Below, one piece after another: positions 45,686 to 53,349 of a stretch of 64,000 nucleotides of DNA. Every line of letters starts with the position of its first letter. The first letter of the stretch is position 1. The notes below the pieces were generated by a model, which did no database searches, was not told the origin of the DNA, and was given only the letters and a program-made list of their open reading frames with translations. Source of the DNA: Bacillota bacterium (GTDB lineage: Bacteria > Bacillota > Clostridia > Christensenellales > UMGS416); NCBI GenBank assembly GCA_023398815.1, contig JAEWRW010000026.1, positions 124,001-188,000 on the forward strand, given 5' to 3'. Both the position numbers and the translations under genes were made by a program.

Positions 45686-47133
45686 ACATCGCCTATCGGC
45701 TGAAAATGGCCCGTTACCCCGTGCCGGAGGAGTGCCACAGCGTGGTGCTGGCGGCTCTGGCCAAAGCGCACATCCAACGCCCGCGGAAGGCCATCCTCCC
45801 CCACCGCGTGCCGCTCATCGCGGCCTGCGCCTTCGTGCTGGTGGGCGCGCTGCTGGCGGTGCCGGGGGTGCGCCTGCGGGCGGCCAACGGCGTGCTGACG
45901 TTGCTGGGGCGTTTCGTCGCCCCCCAGAGCGACCTGACCAATCCCCAATCCGCCGCGCCGGGTGTGGCACTGGCCAGCCGGACGGTCACCAGCGCCCCGT
46001 CGCCCACCCCCACGTTCCATAGTTTCTTCGCCGATGTGGAAGACGACCAATATCCTGGCAAATTCGCACTGGTGGCCCAAAACTCCGCCGCCGTGGAGGC
46101 CAGCGACACCCAAGGCGGCATCAAGCTCCGCGTGCTGGAGGGCGCCATTGCCGGCGAGCGGCAACGGTTGTTCCTGGTGATGGGCTACACCGGTTTGCCG
46201 GAGCATTGCTTCCCTGAAGAACAGATTTACACCATCACCATCAACGGCACCGAACTGCCCATCAGCAGCACCCAAACTGGCACCGACGACCGCATGGTGC
46301 TGGAAACCGAGCTGCCCGGAGCCCTGCAGAACCCGACCGGCACGCTGAACGTGTCGGTGGAGACCACCGTGCGGCAGTTCCCTGACAGCGGCGAGGGCCA
46401 TGGCGAGAAGCTCGCGGACTTTGCCGTGGACTTCACCCTGCCGGCCCCGGTGACGGTCATCGCCCTGCCCGACGACGTGATGAAGGAGCTCGACAAGAAC
46501 GACTCTCCGCTTGGCACTCCGACGCCGTCGGCTGAGGCCATGGCTACCGGCGGAGCTGAGACAACCACCGCCCCAACACCCAGCGGCGCGGATGCATCGG
46601 CGGACGCCACCCCCAAGCCCCAGGATGTGAACACTCTATCTGAACCCGAAGGCATTGACGAATGGACAACCATAGAAAACAAAGCGCTCGGGTTGTCCTT
46701 CGAAATCCCCAAAGAGTGGGACAGCACCGACGGCGATGCAACCTTTGAAAAGCTGATCGCACACATGGATCACATGGATGTGAAGGGTGTTGCTCTAAAT
46801 ACCTATGCGGGGAACGGAGGCACCATCTACCTGGGTGGTCTGCAGTTCTATGGTGACAAAGGCTCCAAGACCTACAACACCTTGAGCTCCGACCTCGTCT
46901 CTCTTCTCTTTGACTCCGCCAGCCGTTCGCACTTCGAGGTGGACAAGTGGAGCATTGAATACCTCGAGGGCACCCAAGTCGATGCGGCCACCGCCGGAGG
47001 CCCCATGGCTGCCATCGTCTTCCCCACCAATGGGGATGTGGAGCTCAATGGTCAACTCTGTGACCACATTCTCATCGTCGCCCCCGCCGATATCGCCCAC
47101 CACATCCTGAAGACGCTGTCGATTGACCAATAA
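45682..47133 (+). CDS. DUF4179-type membrane protein, probable anti-sigma factor
   Basis: A 483-residue protein with a short cytoplasmic N-terminus (about 1-42), one membrane helix (about 43-62) and a large extracellular part. The latter has a DUF4179-like beta domain (about 105-265), a Ser/Thr/Pro-rich linker (PLGTPTPSAEAMATG) and a third folded domain (about 330-480) with SFEIPKEWDS, resembling PsbP-like or lipoprotein domains. The N-terminus lacks a zinc-binding anti-sigma motif. Position and 4-nt overlap with the ECF gene make it the likely sensor/anti-sigma partner. Confidence 0.75.
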   Translation: MNIAYRLKMARYPVPEECHSVVLAALAKAHIQRPRKAILPHRVPLIAACAFVLVGALLAVPGVRLRAANGVLTLLGRFVAPQSDLTNPQSAAPGVALASRTVTSAPSPTPTFHSFFADVEDDQYPGKFALVAQNSAAVEASDTQGGIKLRVLEGAIAGERQRLFLVMGYTGLPEHCFPEEQIYTITINGTELPISSTQTGTDDRMVLETELPGALQNPTGTLNVSVETTVRQFPDSGEGHGEKLADFAVDFTLPAPVTVIALPDDVMKELDKNDSPLGTPTPSAEAMATGGAETTTAPTPSGADASADATPKPQDVNTLSEPEGIDEWTTIENKALGLSFEIPKEWDSTDGDATFEKLIAHMDHMDVKGVALNTYAGNGGTIYLGGLQFYGDKGSKTYNTLSSDLVSLLFDSASRSHFEVDKWSIEYLEGTQVDAATAGGPMAAIVFPTNGDVELNGQLCDHILIVAPADIAHHILKTLSIDQ

Positions 47134-47148
47134 ATCTTCTCACTCCCC

Positions 47149-47187
47149 CAACGCCGCCGGCCCCGCGCCGGCGGCGTTGCGTTTGTA
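47149..47187 (+). terminator. Terminator of the ECF operon
   Basis: CAACGCCGCCGGC and its exact complement form a 13-bp stem with a 5-nt loop, then GCGTTTGT. It begins 15 nt after the stop. Confidence 0.75.
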
Positions 47188-47237
47188 AAAAATCAGTACA
47201 GGAAACTAATTCAAGAGCTGAGCGCCCCATCTCAACA

Positions 47238-47459
47238 CTCTCAACGATTCCAACGAATCGTCTGCCGTGGCTGGTCGCAACCCTTCGGGTTACTGCTCGC
47301 CCATGCAACCAGGGCGCGGGGGTAATACTGTATCATCCGCCGGGAGGGGACGAGCATCAGCGCAAAAACGAACACAATCAGTCCGCCCCAACCGTTTACG
47401 TGAAAACCCAAATGAGCACGATGGTCTGGTATCGTTCGGCGACATGTGCGGCGAAGCAT
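47238..47459 (-). repeat. Composite hairpin-repeat array 4 (reverse orientation)
   Basis: In the gene-free 47134-47615 region: E (ACGATTC/GAATCGT, 47244-47261), F (AACCC-TTC-GGGTT between CTGGTCG and CTGCTCGCCC, 47270-47300) and A (ATCGTTC before loop GGCGACATGTGCGGC, 47431-47459; right arm GAAGCAT only partly complementary). All read on the minus strand, opposite to the copies at 27 and 30 kb. Confidence 0.78.
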
Positions 47460-47548
47460 TGGATAAAGCTCAGACAAGCACTCTGAATCGCGTTCGACGC
47501 CGCAGTGTCGGACGCGAAAGGCTGCCCACGGGTTGTACACGGTTGCGC

Positions 47549-47577
47549 TTGTCACCCGCCCCGCTTTATAGTACAAT
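47549..47577 (+). promoter_or_regulatory. Promoter of rsmD-coaD
   Basis: TTGTCA (47549-47554), 17-nt spacer and TACAAT (47572-47577), giving a leader of about 30 nt to the rsmD start. Confidence 0.65.
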
Positions 47578-47615
47578 CGCTAAATAGGAAACGTGTGCCG
47601 TCTGGAGGTTGACCC

Positions 47616-48194
47616 ATGCGCATCATCGGCGGTTCGCTGCGGGGCCGAGCCTTCGACGCCCCGCCCGGGCAGCACACCCGGCCCACCGCCGACCGGGCCA
47701 AGGTGGCGCTCTTTAACATACTGGCCGGGGCGGTGCGCGGTGCGCGGGTGCTCGATGGCTTTGCCGGCAGCGGTGCCCTGTCCTTTGAGAGCCTGAGCCG
47801 CGGGGTGACCCATTGCCTGCTCTTTGAGCGGGACAGCGCGGCGGCCCGGTTGCTGCGGCGCAATGCCGAGGCACTGGGCTTGACCAATGCGGTGGACGTA
47901 CGGCAGGAGGACTTCCTGGCAGCGCGTTGGCTGGCAAAGGAATCGCCTTTTGACTTGGTCTTCCTGGACCCACCCTATGCCGCAGGGCTCCTGTTGCCGG
48001 CGCTCCAGTGGGTTGGGAGCGGCCTTGTGGCGGCGGACGGCATCGTTGTGGCCGAACACAGCAGCCGTGACGCCCTGCCGGACGCCGTAGGCGATCTCGT
48101 GGCCACCGACCACCGACAGTATGGCGCGGTGGGGTTCACCTTCTACAGAAAGCGGGGATCCGATGGGGATTTGGATATACCCGGGCAGCTTTGA
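47616..48194 (+). CDS. rsmD: 16S rRNA (guanine(966)-N(2))-methyltransferase RsmD
   Basis: A 192-residue methyltransferase: MRIIGGSLRGR and TRPTADRAKVALFN at the N-terminus, SAM motif I VLDGFAGSGALSFE and the catalytic LVFLDPPY. It methylates G966 of 16S rRNA. CTGGAGG precedes the ATG. coaD starts 32 nt inside its 3' end, the usual pairing. In related bacteria recG lies just upstream on the same strand; here recG is at 28-30 kb on the other strand. Confidence 0.95.
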   Translation: MRIIGGSLRGRAFDAPPGQHTRPTADRAKVALFNILAGAVRGARVLDGFAGSGALSFESLSRGVTHCLLFERDSAAARLLRRNAEALGLTNAVDVRQEDFLAARWLAKESPFDLVFLDPPYAAGLLLPALQWVGSGLVAADGIVVAEHSSRDALPDAVGDLVATDHRQYGAVGFTFYRKRGSDGDLDIPGQL

Positions 48195-48654
48195 CCCGGT
48201 GACGCTGGGGCATCTGGACATCATCGAGCGGGCGTCGCACCTGTGCGACACGCTGGTGGTGGCGGTGCTCAACAACAGCGCCAAGCGGGCGACCTTCCCG
48301 GTGGAGCAAAAGCTGGACTTCCTGCGCCGCAGCACCGCCCACCTGCCAAATGTGCGTTGTGAGAGCTTCGGTGGGCTGCTCGTCGATTACGCTCGTGCCC
48401 AGAAGGCCGACGCCATCGTTCGCGGTTTGCGCGCCGTGTCAGACTTTGAAATGGAATTCCAACTGGCCACGATGAACCGGCGTCTCGCCCCCCAGGTGGA
48501 GACGGTGTTCATCATGACCAGCACCGAATATTCCTTCGTCAGCTCCTCCATCGTGCGGGAGGTTGGCCGCTATGGCGGCGACATCTCGGGCCTGGTACCG
48601 CCAGCCATCCACGAAGAGGTCAAAGACGCCCTCGCCACAAAGCGCTCTGAATAG
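48163..48654 (+). CDS. coaD: Phosphopantetheine adenylyltransferase
   Basis: A 163-residue nucleotidyltransferase with YPGSFDPVTLGHLDII (the HxGH-type motif appears as TLGH), GLRAVSDFEMEFQLATMNR and the C-terminal EYSFVSSSIVREV. It makes dephospho-CoA from phosphopantetheine and ATP. The ATG at 48163 is preceded by GGGGAT within rsmD; an in-frame ATG 42 nt upstream gives a non-conserved extension. Confidence 0.96.
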   Translation: MGIWIYPGSFDPVTLGHLDIIERASHLCDTLVVAVLNNSAKRATFPVEQKLDFLRRSTAHLPNVRCESFGGLLVDYARAQKADAIVRGLRAVSDFEMEFQLATMNRRLAPQVETVFIMTSTEYSFVSSSIVREVGRYGGDISGLVPPAIHEEVKDALATKRSE

Positions 48655-48665
48655 GAGGAACCGAC

Positions 48666-49109
48666 ATGAACATCATGGGGCTTTTGGACTACCTGCAGGA
48701 CGAACTGGAAAAAGCGTCCAACATGCCGCTTTCCAGCAAGGCCCTGGTTGACCGGGAGAAGTGCCTGAACATCGTGAGCGACATTCGCCAAAACCTGCCC
48801 CGGGAGATCATGGAGGCGCAAAGCATCCAGAGCGAGAAGAACCAGATTCTCTACGATGCCGAGAAGGAGGCCGAGGCCATCATCGCCGACGCCGACGCCA
48901 AGGCCCGTAAACTCGTGGAGACCGAGGAAATCACCCGCCTGGCCGCCCTGCGGGCCGAGGAAATCCTGACCAGCGCCCACACCAGCGCACGGGAGATCAA
49001 GAAGAGCGCCAATGAGTACGTGGAAGACATCCTGGCCGATCTCGAGAGCTATGTGTCCCGCAGCCTTGACATCGTCAGGCAGAACCGCGAGTCGATGCGC
49101 GGACGCTGA
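48666..49109 (+). CDS. Coiled-coil protein of unknown function (ATP-synthase-b-like)
   Basis: A 147-residue, strongly helical, charged protein; residues about 50-135 form an Ala/Glu-rich coiled coil (EKEAEAIIADADAKARKLVE). Similar small proteins follow coaD in Clostridia and are often called ATPase- or DivIVA-like, but no function is established. AGGAGG precedes the ATG, 11 nt after the coaD stop. Its last 35 nt overlap the convergent ylbJ gene. Confidence 0.8.
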   Translation: MNIMGLLDYLQDELEKASNMPLSSKALVDREKCLNIVSDIRQNLPREIMEAQSIQSEKNQILYDAEKEAEAIIADADAKARKLVETEEITRLAALRAEEILTSAHTSAREIKKSANEYVEDILADLESYVSRSLDIVRQNRESMRGR

Positions 49110-50211
49110 CCAGCGCCAGCACGACAAACACCAGAAGCACAGCCGCGGCACCGCCCATAGTGACGGTGCCTACCCACAGCCCCCCCGCCGGGACGGAGAC
49201 CGTCTCCGCCCCCTGCAGAGCCCGGGCAAAGGCCGGCACCAGCAGCAGCAGCCGGCACAGCACCGCCGCCACCCCAGCTTGGACAACTTTGCCCAGCAGG
49301 AAGAGCGGCGTGCGCACCCCCACCCGGCTGAGGAACAACATACTCTGCGCCTGGATGCACAGCCCCCCGAAGGACACGGCCATCGCCAGCACCACGCAGC
49401 GGTCACCGAGCGACGCCCCGGCCTGTGCCGCCGCGTTGCAGGCGTTGGACATCTCCAGCAGGCCCACGGCGAAGGCCTCGCCCAGCGCCCGTTCGAGCCC
49501 CACGAGCTGCCCCAGCGCCCCCAACGCTGTCGCCAAGGCCTGCAGGGCCCCTGCCTGCCGCAGCAACCGCACCACCACCGAGAACAGAATGATGTACCCC
49601 CCGACCGTCCAGAGGGTATCGACGGTCTTTTTTGTGGCCGAACCCAGCGATTCCATCAGCGGCACGTCGGCGGGGCCAGCCGGGTGGAACGACCCCGAAG
49701 GGCTCCGATCCCCACCCAGGGAGAAGAGCACACCCGTGAGCAGCACCGCGCCGTAGTGGCTGAGGAGAACAACCCAACCGGCGGCCACACTGCCAAGCAT
49801 GCCCGCGCCCACAGCCCCCAGCAGGAAGACCGGCCCCGTGGAGGACGCCAGCACCCCGGTGCGCAAGGCGTCCCGGCGGCTCACCACCCCCGCCTCCACG
49901 AGTTCAGCCGTTACCCGTGCCCCGGTGGGGTAGCCGGAGAGCAGGCTCACCGCCAGCGCGAAGGCTGCGGCCCCCGGGCAGGCAAAGAGCGGCCGCATCA
50001 CCCGCTCCAAGAGCCGCCCCGCCGCCCCCGCCGCCCCGCTGTCGATGAAGAGACACGCGCACACCATGAAGGGCAGCATGCTGGGCAGCACCACCGTGAG
50101 GAAGAGAAGCAGGCCATCGCGGGCGCTCTCCAGCGCCGCCGCCGGCTGCAGGGCAAAGCCCGCCATGAGAACGGCGGCCACCGCCGCCAGTGCCCAGTCC
50201 TTGCCCTTCAT
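49075..50211 (-). CDS. ylbJ: Sporulation integral membrane protein YlbJ
   Basis: A 378-residue polytopic protein of the nucleoside-recognition (Gate) family: VVLPSMLPFMVCACLFID, LLSGYPTGARVTAELVEAG, VGLLEMSNACNAAAQAG and FGGLCIQAQSMLFL. YlbJ is needed for spore cortex formation in Bacillus. The start at 50211 follows GGGAGG. Here it faces the coaD unit, while in Bacillus the ylbH-coaD-ylbJ-ylbK genes are codirectional or close to it, so a local flip is likely. Confidence 0.93.
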   Translation of the reverse strand: MKGKDWALAAVAAVLMAGFALQPAAALESARDGLLLFLTVVLPSMLPFMVCACLFIDSGAAGAAGRLLERVMRPLFACPGAAAFALAVSLLSGYPTGARVTAELVEAGVVSRRDALRTGVLASSTGPVFLLGAVGAGMLGSVAAGWVVLLSHYGAVLLTGVLFSLGGDRSPSGSFHPAGPADVPLMESLGSATKKTVDTLWTVGGYIILFSVVVRLLRQAGALQALATALGALGQLVGLERALGEAFAVGLLEMSNACNAAAQAGASLGDRCVVLAMAVSFGGLCIQAQSMLFLSRVGVRTPLFLLGKVVQAGVAAVLCRLLLLVPAFARALQGAETVSVPAGGLWVGTVTMGGAAAVLLVFVVLALVSVRASTRGSA

Positions 50212-50287
50212 GCCATGCCTCCCGTCCCTCAGGTGTATGCAACCACGCAAACAAGCATAATCAATGTATGGTAGGAGGGTGAGGAAT

Positions 50288-51109
50288 ATGAACGAGCGGA
50301 AAAAGGTGGGCCTGGCGTTGGGCTCGGGCTCAGCCAAGGGCTTGGTGCACATCGGTGTGCTGGAGGTGCTGGAGGAACGGCACGTTCCCATCGACCTCAT
50401 CACCGGCAGTTCCATGGGGTCGGTCGTGGGGGCCATCTACGCCAGCGGCACCCCGGCGAAGATGCTGCACCAGTTGGCCGCACAGATCTGCACGATGGAT
50501 TACCGCAAGATCTTCGATATGACGATGCCGCGCAAAGGGCTTGTTCGCGGTGCCCGGGTGGAGACGATCATCCGTACCCTCACCGGCGACCGGAACATCG
50601 AGGACCTGAAGATCCCCTACGCTGCGGTGGCCACCTGCCTGGAGGATTGCGCCTCCCGGGTGTTCACCACCGGCAAGGTCACCGACGCCGTGCGGGCCAG
50701 TCTCTCCATCCCCGGGGTGTTTGAGCCGGTGATGATGGACGGCAAAACCTACGTGGACGGCGGGGTGCTCGATCGCATCCCCGCAAGTGTGGCGCGCGAC
50801 ATGGGTGCGGACTTCGTCATCGCCGTGGATGTGGGCTACCAGGGCGGCGGCCGCACCACCCCCAAGACCATCATGGATGTGCTGCTCAGCTCCTATGAGC
50901 TCATGGAGTGGGAGGTCATGCGCACGCGTCTCGTGACCGCCGACCTGGTGCTGGCCCCGGACACCCGGGGAATGAGCCTATCGAGCTTCAACCTGGTGGA
51001 GGAATTCATCGCCCGTGGGCGGCTGGCTGCACAGGCCGCCATGGAGGAGCTAGAGGGCAAGCTCGCCGCCGCCGACATCCCCCTGCTGCCCGAGGCAACT
51101 GAAGCCTAG
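50288..51109 (+). CDS. Patatin-like phospholipase (YlbK-like)
   Basis: A 273-residue patatin-fold hydrolase: oxyanion region GLALGSGSAKGL, nucleophile motif GSSMGSVVG (Ser in GxSxG) and the catalytic Asp in VDGGVLDRIP. YlbK of Bacillus stands in the same neighbourhood. The substrate is unknown; NTE-type members hydrolyse lysophospholipids. GGAGGG precedes the ATG. The hairpin-repeat copy begins 12 nt after its stop. Confidence 0.9.
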   Translation: MNERKKVGLALGSGSAKGLVHIGVLEVLEERHVPIDLITGSSMGSVVGAIYASGTPAKMLHQLAAQICTMDYRKIFDMTMPRKGLVRGARVETIIRTLTGDRNIEDLKIPYAAVATCLEDCASRVFTTGKVTDAVRASLSIPGVFEPVMMDGKTYVDGGVLDRIPASVARDMGADFVIAVDVGYQGGGRTTPKTIMDVLLSSYELMEWEVMRTRLVTADLVLAPDTRGMSLSSFNLVEEFIARGRLAAQAAMEELEGKLAAADIPLLPEATEA

Positions 51110-51120
51110 GTCTTGTCCTG

Positions 51121-51313
51121 CAAGGCGGAGGAAGGAGCTTATGCCACAGAACATAGGCGACTGACCGGACGCACGGCGAGCAGCCAGGATGCAGGGCCGA
51201 GCAGTGCGCACAGCGCACGACCAGGCAGCCGAAGGCTGCGACCAGCTGACAACGCGGCAGGGCGGGAAAGGACCAAGCAAGACGCCCGCTGGCTTTGTGC
51301 GGTGTTGCCCTAG
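51121..51313 (+). repeat. Composite hairpin repeat, second copy of the 27334-27486 element
   Basis: Shares with 27334-27486 a 5' part (CAAGGCGGAGGAAGGAGCTT onward) and a 62-nt 3' part ending GGTGTTGCCCTAG with only a few differences. Between these it carries two F hairpins, GTGCGC-ACA-GCGCAC (51204-51218) and GCAGCC-GAA-GGCTGC (51225-51239), where the other copy has one. Its last bases supply the stop codon of tmcAL on the opposite strand. Confidence 0.82.
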
Positions 51314-52509
51314 TCTTCCCACACGATCATACGCTCGGTGTAATCCCGCCCGCCCTGCCGGCTGGCGGGATTTTTGTGCGCCAGGGCGTAGAGGTCGCCG
51401 GCCCGCAGGTCGGTCTGCCACAGGCGCTCCATCGCCCCCACCTCTGGCCGGAAGGAACCGGGGCGCGCTACAAAGGGGATCGTCGCCCGCCGCCCCAGCT
51501 CCCCCACCAACCCCTCGGCCTGGCGGGCATAGCCCAACAGGCGGGCATAGACGGGCTGCTCGGCCCGCAGCAGGGCCACGTCATCGGCGGTGACGCCCAG
51601 CAACGCCAGCATGGCGGCGCGCTTGATGCGCGCCAGCGTGTAGCGGCGGCACTTGACGGCGGCAAAGAACTCCTCCGCCGTGCCGCAGGCCATGGCCGCG
51701 TGTCGCATGCGGTTATCGAGCCCCTCGGCCCGGTCGGGCAGCGGCGCGCTGGTGCGCAGGGCATAGAGTAACGCCTGCCCCAGGTCATTGGTCGCCACTG
51801 GCCCCCGCCGGTTGGCAATCTGCCCATCGACGAGTGTCGCTACTGCCTGTGGCACAGCCTGCCGCCAGCGGTCATCCCCGGCGGCCAGCGACCGCCGCAC
51901 CGCCGTGGCGCTGGCGATGGCACCGGCGATGTCCTCGTCGTGGTAGGCTGCCTCCACCCGGCGCACGGGCAGCGGCTCTATGGTACTGCCCAGTTCACCC
52001 AGCCAGTGCAGATACATGGCCGCCAGCACGGCATTGGGATTCACCAGCGCCTCCGCCGACAGGCCCTGGGCCGCCGCGGCCTCGTACCGCGCCCGCGGAT
52101 GGCTCTTCCCCTCCCCCAGCGCCCGCTGGATGGCTGCCCGCAGCTCGGGTGGTTCGCCCCGCCACAGCGCGGCCTGTTGGCGCAGCGTGCCGAGATCGTT
52201 GACCTCGGTGCCAAAGGCCAGTGCGTCCACCCCCAGGCCGTGCAGCACCCGCACCCCGCCGCAGGCGAACCACTCCGCCGGCTGCAGGGCATAGAACTGG
52301 GGCAGCTCAAACACGGCGTCCACCCCGCCGGCCAGCGCCATGCGGGTACGCGCCCATTTATCAAAGGCCGCCGGTTCCCCCCGCTGCACAAAGTTGCCGC
52401 TCATCACGGCCACCACAGCGTCGCAGCCAGCGGCACGGGCGGCCTCCACATGGTAGCGGTGGCCGTTGTGAAAGGGGTTGTATTCCGCAATGACGCCAGC
52501 GATGCGCAG
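51310..52509 (-). CDS. tmcAL: tRNA(Met) cytidine acetate ligase TmcAL (YlbM)
   Basis: A 399-residue nucleotidyltransferase-like protein: GVIAEYNPFHNGHRYH (5-20) with the HNGH motif, VVAVMSGNFVQRGEPA, FELPQFYALQPAEWFA and the C-terminal RIKRAAMLALLGV. It acetylates the wobble cytidine of elongator tRNA-Met using acetate and ATP. Homology requires about 20 residues before the first GTG; the only in-frame candidate start is CTG at 52509, since a TAA lies 33 nt upstream. AAGGGG stands 9 nt before that CTG. Confidence 0.93.
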   Translation of the reverse strand: MRIAGVIAEYNPFHNGHRYHVEAARAAGCDAVVAVMSGNFVQRGEPAAFDKWARTRMALAGGVDAVFELPQFYALQPAEWFACGGVRVLHGLGVDALAFGTEVNDLGTLRQQAALWRGEPPELRAAIQRALGEGKSHPRARYEAAAAQGLSAEALVNPNAVLAAMYLHWLGELGSTIEPLPVRRVEAAYHDEDIAGAIASATAVRRSLAAGDDRWRQAVPQAVATLVDGQIANRRGPVATNDLGQALLYALRTSAPLPDRAEGLDNRMRHAAMACGTAEEFFAAVKCRRYTLARIKRAAMLALLGVTADDVALLRAEQPVYARLLGYARQAEGLVGELGRRATIPFVARPGSFRPEVGAMERLWQTDLRAGDLYALAHKNPASRQGGRDYTERMIVWED

Positions 52510-52524
52510 GGGGGTTCGCCCCTT
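52510..52524 (-). promoter_or_regulatory. Hairpin over the ribosome binding site of tmcAL
   Basis: AGGGG-CGAA-CCCCCT directly before the CTG start can fold so that the AAGGGG ribosome binding site is paired. Together with the rare start codon this predicts low or controlled translation. Confidence 0.4.
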
Positions 52525-52541
52525 TCTGTTAGAATGGGATT

Positions 52542-52550
52542 ATTATACCA
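52542..52550 (-). promoter_or_regulatory. Extended -10 promoter of tmcAL
   Basis: TGGTATAAT on the minus strand, about 33 nt before the CTG start. No good -35 is visible, as expected for an extended -10 promoter. Confidence 0.55.
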
Positions 52551-52625
52551 GAGTTTGATGTCCACATCGACAGGTATGGACTCCCATAGTAAAATGAATC
52601 CATGACCGTTAAGGAGGGTTGCCCC

Positions 52626-53129
52626 ATGCACATGGAACTCGTACCCGTGGAGCGGGAAGATAAGAGCGTGCTGCGCAACCTGCTGGAGAAGTACGAATAC
52701 GAATTCTCCCAGTACGACCAGCGGGATGTGAACTGCAACGGGCTCTATGACTACTGGTACGTCGACCACTACTGGACCGAGGACAACCGGTGGGCGTTCT
52801 TCCTGCTGGCCGATGGGAAGCTAGCGGGCTTCGTCATGGTCAACGATTACCCGGAAGTGGACCTCCCCAGCGATTACACCCTGTCCGAGTTCTTCGTGGT
52901 GTACAAGTATCGCCGCAGCGGACTGGGCACCTTCGCCGTGCGGCAGCTCCTTGAGCGTTTCCACGGTGGGTGGCAGCTTAAGTACCACACCAAGAACACG
53001 GGCTCAGTCGCTTTCTGGAACAAGGTGGTGGGCGACGCCACCGAAGGTAACTACCGGGTGGTGCGCAACCACCCCGACGCTCTCTACCCCGACGGCACAC
53101 CGGGCGAGGTGTTGCTCTTCACCACCTGA
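52626..53129 (+). CDS. GNAT family N-acetyltransferase
   Basis: A 167-residue protein with the GNAT core: a central strand LAGFVMVNDYP, the acetyl-CoA loop VYKYRRSGLGTFAVRQLLE (about 98-116) and FWNKVVGDATEGNY near the end. It resembles small predicted acetyltransferases with an N-terminal LLEKYEYEFSQYD segment (COG5628 type). The substrate is unknown. AAGGAGG precedes the ATG at 52626. It lies divergent from tmcAL and ends at its own terminator. Confidence 0.85.
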   Translation: MHMELVPVEREDKSVLRNLLEKYEYEFSQYDQRDVNCNGLYDYWYVDHYWTEDNRWAFFLLADGKLAGFVMVNDYPEVDLPSDYTLSEFFVVYKYRRSGLGTFAVRQLLERFHGGWQLKYHTKNTGSVAFWNKVVGDATEGNYRVVRNHPDALYPDGTPGEVLLFTT

Positions 53130-53140
53130 TGGAACACACG

Positions 53141-53170
53141 GGGCGGCGGCATTGGCTGGCCGCCCTTTCC
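53141..53170 (+). terminator. Terminator after the GNAT gene
   Basis: GGGCGGC and GCCGCCC pair around an 11-nt loop and are followed by TTTCCC. Confidence 0.65.
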
Positions 53171-53256
53171 CGTACGTTTGGGGCAAATCGCTCCGTTTCA
53201 TTTTGGTTTTGTGCGCATTTTACGGAGAATCGTGTGATAAATCATAAACTTTTGGT

Positions 53257-53285
53257 TTGAGTTTCACATCCGATGGGTTTATAAT
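53257..53285 (+). promoter_or_regulatory. Sigma-A promoter of ackA
   Basis: TTGAGT (53257-53262), 17-nt spacer and TATAAT (53280-53285), giving a leader of about 58 nt. The upstream DNA is AT-rich. Confidence 0.75.
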
Positions 53286-53349
53286 ACCGTGTTGGCGTGA
53301 CCATACACCGGAATTTGACGGTTTCCCGTCCATCATAGAGGAGGTACCC

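Noticed and set aside
53225..53250. A Rex operator upstream of ackA (TGTGATAAATCATA).
   Set aside because: It is only a short imperfect inverted repeat and does not match the TTGTG-N8-CACAA type closely enough.
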